Assembly (NCBI GenBank): GCA_030052745.1
Contig: JANBVO010000063.1
Coordinates: 92,999-156,998 of the forward strand
Length of the DNA: 64,000 nt
Origin: Pleurostoma richardsiae
Taxonomy: Eukaryota > Ascomycota > Sordariomycetes > Calosphaeriales > Pleurostomataceae
Reading direction: 5' to 3'
Below, in pieces: positions 56,353 through 64,000 of this stretch. Position 1 is the stretch's first letter. Each line of letters begins with the position of its first letter. Below the pieces are notes generated by a model. The model was not told where the DNA came from. It saw nothing but the letters and a program-made list of their open reading frames with translations, and ran no database searches. Made by a program: the position numbers and the translations under genes.

Positions 56353-58684
56353 ATGACTTCGTCATTGAGGAGACCGTTGTACCGCAATGAGTCAGCCAAG
56401 TCATGGCGGGCCCCAACCGCGGCATCGCAAGATCTAGTCATTGCATTTCATCGGAGCCTTCCTGGCTATGCACCGACGAGATTCATCTCGCTAGATCAGG
56501 TTGCAAAGGACATAGGCGTCAAGGCGGTGTATCTTAAGGATGAGGGCCAGCGCCTCGGCCTCCCATCATTCAAGATCCTCGGGGCCTCGTGGGGAGCCTT
56601 CAGGGCAGTGACCAGCAAGCTCTCTCTCCCTGCGGATTCCAATCTTAGCACGGTCAAAGACGCTGTGAAAACTCGACCGGTGACACTCATGGCTGCGACA
56701 GATGGAAACCATGGCCGTGCTCTGGCCCGCATGGGAACCATCCTGGGCTTGCCGGTCGAGATCTTTGTCCCCCGTGGATTAGAACCTTCCACAGTGGAGT
56801 TTATCAAAGATGAGGGGGCTCATGTCACCGAAGTCGATGGTTCCTACGATGAGGCCGTCAAGGTTGCTTTCGACGCAGCCGAGGAGTCCCCAAACGGCAT
56901 CCTGGTACAAGATACCGCGTTCCCGGGCTACGAGCAGATAGCTGGTGTGAGTACACGTCAAGGCCCTTGAGGACAGCCGACGGTGCTAATGCTGTTTCGT
57001 GAAGTGGATTGTGGAGGGCTACGGGACCATGCTGCGCGAGGTCGATGAACAGCTGGGAGCTCGAACTCCCGACCTGGTTGTTGCTCCAGTCGGAGTCGGA
57101 TCATTTGCGCAATCCGTCGTATCTCACTTTAAAGCTCCTGAGAAGCATACTGCCGTGCTTACCGTGGAGCCCGATACAGCAGCTTGTCTCTACAAGAGCC
57201 TTGCCAAGGGCGAACGACTTGTCTTGGAGCACACCGTGCCTACTATCATGACTGGACTTGACTGCGGGACAGTAACGAGCCTTGGTTGGCCCCTTTTGAA
57301 GGCTGGTGTCGATGCAAGCACGTCAATCAGCGACTACGAGGCCCACGCAGCTTGCAAATATCTCGAAGCTTTCGGTGTTTCGGCTGGACCCTGTGGCGTA
57401 GCGCCGCTTGCAGCTCTTCAACGACTGTCTGACTCGGAAAGGGCCATGCTGGGTCTGAACGACAGCTCTGTGGTCGTGCTCTTCTGCACCGAGGGTCATA
57501 GAGAATATCAAGTTCCCAGGAGCGTTTCCTTCGATACAGCATCTGCACTTGCCCAGGCTCTTGTACGGATCAATTCTTCGATACCCGGCACCGGCAAAGT
57601 GCCCGGTCCTGGGGAGACCGATATTGCTAGATACGTCACGGCGTGGCTCGAACATCGAGACATTGATACACACTGGTTAGAGCCGACGGCCGGTCGCCCT
57701 TCGGTCATTGGTGTTGTCCGGGGAACCGGTGGCGGGAAGAGCTTGATGCTCAATGGCCACCTTGACACAGTGACAGTCGCCAGCTATAAAGGCGATGCCC
57801 TAAGTGGAGAGGTTCGAGATGGCAAGCTGTACGGTCGCGGATCAGCAGACATGAAAGGTGGTGTCGCAGCAATCCTCATTGCGGTAGCCGAGGCCAAGGA
57901 ACATCAGCTGAAGGGCGATGTCATCTTCACGGGAGTCGCTGATGAGGAAGACATGAGCATAGGTACTGAGCAAGTGCTTGAGGCAGGCTGGCGAGCCGAC
58001 GGTGCTATTGTCTGTGAGCCGACTCTTGAGGATCTCATCATCGCCCACAAAGGGTTCGTCTGGTTTGAGGTCACCGTCCACGGCCTTGCAGCCCATGGAT
58101 CCCGATTCGACCTTGGCGTGGACGCCATATCTCGCGCGGGCTATTTCCTCGTTGAGCTAGACAAGTACGCCCAACGCCTTATCAATGGGCCCAAACACCA
58201 ATCTCTAGGTCCGGGAAGTATCCACGCTTCCATCGTGAGAGGAGGAGAAGAGCCTGCATCCTACCCGGCCACCTGTACGATTACCATAGAAAGGCGGACC
58301 GTCGCGGGTGACACCCTCAAGCAGCTGAAGGGGGAGATGGAGGACCTCCTCAAAGCAGTAGCTAAGAACGTTGCGGACTTTTCTTATGATTTCAAAGTCA
58401 CATTCTCGCGCTCCGCGTTCGAGATATCTGCGGTCCACCCTCTTGTCGTCATGCTTAACGAGCAGGTGAAGCATGTGACAGGAGCGGAGGGAAGGATGCG
58501 TACCGAGGCCGCCTGGACAGACTGTGCACTGCTTTCTGACGCTGGCATCCCTGTTGTTATGTACGGGCCACATGGTGAGGGACTGCACGCAAAGGAAGAA
58601 TGGGTAGACCTGAAGTCGGTCGAGAGGGTTGCTTCGACTTTGACCGCGGTCTCTAGGGCGTTTTGTGGGCAAGATCCAGTCTGA
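56353..58684 (+). CDS. diaminopropionate ammonia-lyase-like / M20 peptidase fusion protein
   Basis: Two exons: 56353-56946 and 57005-58684, with a 58-nt intron. They total 757 residues. Residues about 1-390 are a fold-type II PLP enzyme closest to diaminopropionate ammonia-lyase: PSFKILGASWGAFRA with the probable Schiff-base Lys74, LMAATDGNHGRALAR (the N-GxHG substrate loop), APVGVGSFAQSVVSHF, and GLDCGTVTSLGWPLL. Residues about 400-757 are an M20 metallopeptidase of the ArgE/DapE/ACY1 type: NGHLDTV (His, Asp ligands, about 447), GRGSADMKGG (Asp ligand, about 480), DEEDMS (catalytic Glu, about 511), CEPT, and HAKEEWVD (His ligand, about 726). Both catalytic sets look complete. The stop is single and no break separates the halves, so a bifunctional enzyme is implied: deacylation of an N-acyl amino acid followed by, or channelled to, alpha,beta-elimination. 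The order and substrate are inference. Confidence 0.92.
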
Positions 58685-59807
58685 AAGCAATAGTTCTTAG
58701 AATGAATCTCTTGTTCCTTCACCGTCACGACCAGTTCGTCCTGCCGCAAGAGCACCGAGAACCTCTGGGTCAGCAGGCCCCGGACACTCCACTCCTTGTC
58801 CGACCACTTGGTGGGACCGAGGTCGAAGTCGTTCTCGACATCCGGCTGGTCGCTATTGCCTGACGTATCCAACGCGCTGTCGAATCCCTCATGCGCCAGA
58901 CTGAAGGCGTCAGATTCCGGATCTTTCTTGACAAGGAGTCGGACTAGATTCGCACCGAGTTCGAGTTGACCGCTTCGTATCTTCCTGTAGGTAGTCATGG
59001 CGAGCCCACCCTGGCCGTATGACGTCCCGGCCATGCAACAGGGAGCGGTCTGTGGATGATTGGGTGCCAGTCTGCAAGGGGGTTGAATCCGGCCCGTCAG
59101 AGGGGAGGAGAAGGAGTTGAGTTCTACGAGATAAGAGTGTCTTGCCTTAGGGACTACCTAACCCAACGCATAGATAGACCTGGTGCAGAGACCACCAACT
59201 CTACTGACCGACATAATCCAGCCCACCTAGTGTACTTCCCTGATGACCTAAGTACCTACATAATTAACTAGGTGGGTATTTGAGGCAAGTAAGGTACATA
59301 AGGTAGGTAAGTCGGTAGGTAGGTACCTAGGTAGGTACATACCGGGTAGCCAGCGGTCAGCTTTGGCAGTGGCATCTGTGCCCGCTCGGGTTGACGAGTC
59401 TGCCTGCCTACCTAGGTAGATACCTCCACCTTAAGTACCAAGAAACAGCCATGGTCGATGCGCGTACCTATTCCTGAGTTAGGTAAGGTACCTAAAGTAA
59501 GGTATTTCCACCACCCAAACCTGGGAAGCCACGGGCGCCCGTGTCTCCTACTCCGAAGCGGCAAGACCGGACAGGAACAGGTCGCCAATCCCCATCGAGC
59601 GCTTCCAAACACTGCGCGGGGATTCCATCTGCAGTGTCGAATAACGTCGGGGTCGACTTCATCGTTTGTCCAGGTTCGTCTGTCTACCGGAGCCACTGGC
59701 AGTGAATGAATGCCTGTCGCGCCCAGGGCCCGACACTCGATCCCGTATTATTCTCCTCCCGGCAACCCTGCCAGCATCCATACCAAATCAGCACATCGTC
59801 TCCGAAG
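58685..59807. other. intergenic with ACCTAGGT-type repeats
   Basis: No gene recognised. The minus-strand open frame 58384-59034 overlaps the fusion gene and is a shadow. The short repeat field is listed separately. Confidence 0.5.
59225..59505. repeat. degenerate TAGGTA/TACCTA repeat field
   Basis: Many copies of TAGGTA, GGTACCTA and CCTAGGTAGG on both strands, irregularly spaced, with several palindromes. Similar TACCTA-rich spacers are common between fungal genes. The function, if any, is unknown. Confidence 0.7.
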
Positions 59808-61349
59808 ATGGCAGCTCTTCCAGCTTTACCGGCCGCACTCATGTTCATGATCGCTGAGGATATCGAAGATGACGAAGACTTGGCTGCTCTGGCGAGAACA
59901 GGCGGGCCACTGAATGGTGCCGCAGAAGACGTTCTATACCGGAGAGATGCCACGTCGGCACACCCCTTCGCGCTATTCTGGGCTGCTGAGAATAATCGAC
60001 TTCGAACTCTACAGAAGGCGATCCAAGCAGGGGCTGATGTCAACATCATTTGGAATTTCAACCCGCCACCACCAAACGAGAATGTACTCGCGGCTCGTCG
60101 AGTTTTCGACTGGCATGACTTCACGCCGCTCGAGCTTGCGGTATACTAGGACCACCGCGAAATTCTGGATGCGCTGCATGCAGCAGGCGCGGCTCTCACC
60201 GCGCAGGGCAGACTCTGCCAATGCAGAGAGCAGATGGGAAGCATGAATCCAGATGAACTTGACGGAATGTATCCCATGACAGGTCCGCTACACCTGGCCA
60301 TCTGCCGAGGACATACCGCAGTAGCCATGTCGCTCCTTCAGTGGGGTGCCGCCACCCAGTTTCTCCCTCGCCAGGCCACCGCCCTTCATGACGCAGCCTT
60401 ATTGGGAAATATTCAACTAGTCAAGTTCATAGTTGGGACAGGGTACCAGCAAAACGTCGATCCCCCTGATGCAATCAACATGACTCCTTTCACCTATGCA
60501 ATGCGCCGGAGCCAGTGGGGAGTTGTCAACTACCTCCTAAAGCAAGGCGCTAACATCAACGTCAACTTTTTGCATCCCACCTCGAATGCGAATACTGCCC
60601 TGAGCTGTTGCTGCTACGCAGAGCGCTACGCCGATGCTCTCATCCTTCTCGACCTCGGTGCTGTCATCAACGCCAGCAATGGACCAACCGCCCCTCTGCT
60701 GGGGGCATGTCGGGAACCTTGGAGGCCGGGCAAATCGGACCGGGGCTGGACTGCGGTAAATCGCACACGCAAGAAGCTCCTGCAGAGACTATTTGCTGCT
60801 GGAGCCAACATGGAGGCCAGGGACATAAACAACGCCACCCCACTTATTTGTGCTGCTCAGTTTGGGGATCTCACTGCGTCGACACTCCTCATTTCAAGGG
60901 GAGCAAACCGCAATGCAGTGGATAACTACGGCCTCACGGCTTTTCAAGTCACATGCCTTCGCCAAGCGGACCCAGGCGCTGCTGAGCAGCAATTTCTCAT
61001 TGCGGATCTGCATCTGAGGCATGGCGCGGACCCTAACCGCACAATCCCGCACATGAATAATAGGCTCAACGTTTCCACCCTATACGGCGCCTTCGTCCTC
61101 GAGCGGTTTCTTTTCTGCGACTACTTGCTGAGGCACAACGCTCACTTCCAACGAGGGGAACAGAGGAATCTACTTTTACATTGCATTTTTCACCGTCTCC
61201 CAGAGTCTATGCTCTACCTGCTGAGACTTCACGACCGCTTCGGGTTAGCGCAGGTGAGGCCCTCGAATCTGGAGAAGCAAGGATGTCGGGAGCTGGCCTG
61301 GAACACGGACAATATAGATTTAATGAGTGCGGTAGACACGCTGCCTTGA
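59808..61349 (+). pseudogene. F-box-like/ankyrin-repeat protein interrupted by one in-frame TAG
   Basis: One frame of 514 codons runs from the ATG at 59808 to the TGA at 61347-61349, broken only by a TAG at 60147-60149 (codon 114). The start gives MAALPALPAALMFMIAEDIE, then LAALARTGGPLNGAAEDVLY, the F-box-like opening of a common fungal ankyrin subfamily, followed by ALFWAAENNRLRTLQKAIQ, AGADVN. Ankyrin repeats continue across and after the TAG: FTPLELAVY, stop, DHREILDALHAAGA; GPLHLAICRGHTAVAMSLLQ; TALHDAALLGNIQLVKFIV; TPLICAAQFGDLTASTLLI. No frameshift or other damage is present. Tryptophan would fit well at the stop (AVYWDHREI, like the YWGH of many ankyrin repeats). The TAG lies in the loop of a strong hairpin. 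I type it as a pseudogene only because of the stop; mRNA recoding is a serious alternative. Confidence 0.78.
60136..60160 (+). promoter_or_regulatory. hairpin presenting the in-frame TAG in its loop
   Basis: The bases TTGCGGT (60136-60142) and ACCGCGA (60154-60160) pair over 7 bp with one G-U wobble, leaving an 11-nt loop (60143-60153) that contains TAG at 60147-60149. Fungal A-to-I mRNA editing prefers UAG in hairpin loops, so this is a candidate editing substrate. The hairpin is seen; its use is inference. Confidence 0.6.
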
Positions 61350-61642
61350 CAGCACTCCGCCCAAGTGTGGAAGGCAAACAGAGAGCATCTATTGTCCTGT
61401 GATTCGAGCCGTTGGTCGTGGTACTCTCAGCAAGATCACGCATGTACGAGGGAGAGGGGTTTATTGTACGAGTATAGAGTAGTAGTATGGGCTATATCTG
61501 GCAGCCCTTCGAAGAATCACATCAAGAAGACGACGGCACCTTTGGACTCTGTGTAATTCGGTACTGTCGACGGAAATTGCTCTTGCGACAAGTCTTCAGT
61601 CCTATGTGCTGCTAGAAGCGGCCACTACCATCACCGTGACCG
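61350..61642. other. short intergenic between convergent genes
   Basis: 3' flanks of the ankyrin gene and the amidase gene. Nothing else seen. Confidence 0.5.
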
Positions 61643-63974
61643 TCAGAGGAACGCCACTTCGCCAGTCTGCACGGGCGATGTGACGCCCGCAGCTTCCAAC
61701 GCCGTCATCAGCTTCGACAACATCCAGTCCTGCGAAGAGAAGAGAAGCGTTAGAAATTTTACGTGCCATCCAGAGGCCGAAGCAGGTGAGGACGAAGAGG
61801 CAAGAAGAAAAAGAGAGGGAAAAAAATTTAAAAGCTTACGCAACCCCTTCCTGCTCCAATGGAGATGGACACTGGCAGTGTCTCGTTCACCCCCGTCAGC
61901 CGGCTCAGGTACTCCACCTGCCCGACCGGCACCGCGTAGTCCGGCAGGCCCGCGTACACCGCCGCGTGCGACACCTGCCAGTTGACAACCACGTTCGGCG
62001 CGCTCAGGTACGTGTCGCGGTAGGTCGGCGCGCCCTTCGCCCCCGTGGGGTACACGTAGATGGCCTCCGAGCACGTCCTGCCCCCGGCGTCGGCGGGGTT
62101 GACGGCCTCGCTCCACCAGCTGGTGAAGTTGGCCTTGATGGCGAGGGCCTCGCGGTACCGCGCCTCGGTGACGTTGTCGTTGCCGTAGGCGAAGGAGGCG
62201 CGCGCCTTGGGGTTCAGCGCGGGCGTGGCGGCGGAGTTCTTGTAGGCGGCCCAGTCGGCGAAGAAGGGGACCTGGAGGAGTTGAACTTGCTCGTACCATG
62301 CCACTGCGAGATAAGACTATGCGTGGTTGAGGGGCGTACAAGTCAGCCTGGAGAGGCGTCTTCGATCATCAACAGTGAAAAGAATCGGTGGCTTACCATG
62401 TTGGTGTAAACGAGCAGCTCCTGCTCGGGCACGGGGCTCTGAGCTCTCCAAAGTGCTGTTGGGTCCAGATCTGTGACATTAGCGGCAAGGAAGCCCGCGA
62501 GCTTCTCGATGAAGGCATTATAGACGGCTTGGGCCGCCGTGACGGTGACCGGAAATCCGCCGATCGTCGAGTTTGTGATGCGGTAGATCTTGCGAGGGAA
62601 GTCTGGGTAGCTCGTGTAGGTGTTTTTCCCATACCACGTGTGCAAGAAGGCCTCATGGTCGGCTGCGCTGCGAGTGAACACGCCGAGAGTATCGAGACTG
62701 GTCGAGACGGGGACGAGTCCGTCAGTGGTGATGCCGCCGTGGCTCTGGCGGGCACCAAAGACGCCGTTATACGCCGCCGGGACTGCTCGGATGTCAGTTC
62801 AAGGGAGTATCAGTAAGCCTCGCGGTCACACTCACATCGCATGCTTCCTGATGTGTCTGTCCCGATGGCGTAGTCGAGCCAGTCATAGCTTGCAATGGCC
62901 ACACCACTTCCTGCAGAAGAGGACGAAGGGTACTGCCATCCGTCACCGCGCGGGTTGAAAGGCGCCAGGACTTCGATCCTATGGCAACTCTTAGCATACG
63001 AAATACCACAAGTGCCTCTCCCGCGAGCCCGGCTTACCAGTCCGCAGTGGGGTTCTCCCCATTGGCGAATTGCGACGTCTTGGCCTTCCCAACAATGACT
63101 GCACCCGCGTCGATGAGCCGCCGTACGGACGGTGCGGACTCATTCCTCGGCGGGTATAGCTCGTAGTACGCCCTCGATGCGGCGCCAGTCTTGACTCCCT
63201 TGACGTGATAGATGTCCTTGACCGCCACGCGCACCCCAGACAGCGGCTTGCAAGAAGACTTGTGGAAGTACAGTCGCGAGGGGACCGGCACGGCGGCCTC
63301 AGCTTGGGCGGTGAAAGAAGATGCCGACACCTCCTCGAAGCTGTCGCCGTCGACCTGCACGAGACCGGTGGTGAAGGCACTCTGGGGGTCGTCGTAGAGG
63401 CGGTAGGCCTGGTAGACCGAGCCGTTGGTGCTGAAGAAGTAAGGGCCGGGCATCAACTTCGTAGACACAGGATACTGAGATGAAAGGAGAATAGTCCCGT
63501 TGCAGGTTTCTTCGAGGGTGCTCCCCTTGCTCGCCTGAACGTAGATGACTGCGAAGACTCATTGTCAGCAGGAAAATTTAGGAGCTGAGTCTTCACGGGC
63601 GCCAATTACGGTCTGTGAACAAGTCGGAGTAGACATCATCCTGCTCCTGGTACTCAGCAAGGCGCGCCGATAGGTCAATGGTCGACGTGTTCTGGCCGGT
63701 CGCAGCGACGACGGTGAAGGGCGTCAAGGGCGCAGATAGAACCGCGGCTGCGAGTCCCGAGATTTGTGCCTATAGAGCGTTAGTCGTCATGTCTATTCAA
63801 ATCGAGAGGGGGCAGTCTTCTCACGATCTCAATATGAGGCACATAATAGCGGATGCCCGACGGTGCGGTGAGTGTCGTTGCTGTGATCTCTCCCGCTACC
63901 GCTGCAGCAAGGCCTAGAAGAGCTAAAATGAATAGACACAAGTCTGGCCCCACTGCAGCCCAATGCCACCACAC
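61643..63974 (-). CDS. secreted amidase (amidase signature family)
   Basis: Seven exons fit from the ATG at 63974 to the TGA at 61643. The joins are [54 protein letters not shown] and GRGC|DWMLSK, all in phase with GTRAGY-like donors (one GTAATT). It starts with a hydrophobic signal sequence ([17 protein letters not shown]). The amidase-signature Ser-cisSer-Lys triad is visible: Lys in [12 protein letters not shown], the cis-Ser in [15 protein letters not shown], and the nucleophile region in GTDTSGSMR. The family hydrolyses carboxylic amides; secreted fungal members are uncharacterised for substrate. The N-terminal extension before the catalytic Lys (about 190 residues) is longer than in bacterial amidases but usual in this fungal subgroup. 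The fifth intron needs the ATAG acceptor, not the nearby CGCAG, to keep the frame. Confidence 0.9.
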
Positions 63975-64000
63975 CTGAATTCAACCACCTGCAATTAAAC

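Noticed and set aside
58384-59034. 216-codon minus-strand open frame overlapping the 3' end of the fusion gene
   Set aside because: Antisense to conserved M20 sequence and without any domain.
1-64000. CRISPR arrays, operons, riboswitches, bacterial-type signals
   Set aside because: The sequence is fungal nuclear DNA with introns; no direct-repeat/spacer array was seen and bacterial signals do not apply.

Overview
The window is nuclear DNA of a filamentous ascomycete (Pezizomycotina, most likely a Sordariomycete). The evidence is short introns of about 48-100 nt with GTRNGT donors and CTRAY branch sites, intron-bearing tRNA genes, and families that are typical or exclusive to these fungi: HET, WSC, HeLo-like/pseudokinase, Zn2Cys6, DUF3638/DUF3645 and fungal ankyrin proteins. 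No species is assigned. All gene models were spliced by eye from reading frame, splice consensus and phase. Where exon sums are given they are exact multiples of three.

Layout. 1-5.8 kb: the 3' part of a HET-domain gene, a small secreted protein, and a HeLo-like/kinase-like gene. 5.8-8.1 kb: no gene seen. 8.1-16 kb: a six-exon secreted WSC/PAN-like surface protein, a GNAT acetyltransferase, a disordered orphan protein and a short-chain dehydrogenase. 16.7-20.3 kb: a five-exon membrane protein interrupted by two in-frame TAG codons, then a fragment of a fungal dynamin-like GTPase ending in an AT-rich island. 20.9-33.2 kb: a complete HET gene with an acidic insert, a secreted exo/endonuclease/phosphatase-fold protein, an unrecognised gene remnant, an NmrA-like oxidoreductase tail-to-tail with a Zn2Cys6 regulator, and a degenerate F-box/leucine-rich protein. 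33.8 kb: tRNA-Phe. 34.2-43.7 kb: one very large DUF3638/DUF3645 gene of 3123 aa. 44.6-50 kb: a medium-chain reductase, tRNA-Ala(CGC), a frameshifted protein with a retrotransposon-protease-like domain, and a four-helix membrane protein. 51.2-56 kb: a two-finger C2H2 regulator and a decayed ankyrin/ZZ gene. 56.3-64 kb: a fusion of a PLP-dependent diaminopropionate ammonia-lyase-like domain with an M20 peptidase domain, an F-box/ankyrin gene with one in-frame TAG, and a secreted amidase.

The most interesting signal is a set of in-frame TAG codons in otherwise intact reading frames: two in the 16.7-18.9 kb membrane protein (645 codons over five correctly phased exons) and one in the 59.8-61.3 kb F-box/ankyrin gene (514 codons). 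The ankyrin TAG lies in the loop of a clean 7-bp hairpin, and one of the membrane-protein TAGs lies in the loop of a 4-bp hairpin. This is the configuration known for sexual-stage A-to-I mRNA editing in Sordariomycetes, which rescues UAG to UGG (Trp). Recent nonsense mutations are the alternative.

Several genes (two HET, the HeLo-like/kinase protein, the dynamin fragment, two ankyrin loci) belong to classes linked to non-self recognition, so this is an accessory, fast-evolving region around a few conserved genes such as the DUF3638 gene and the tRNAs.
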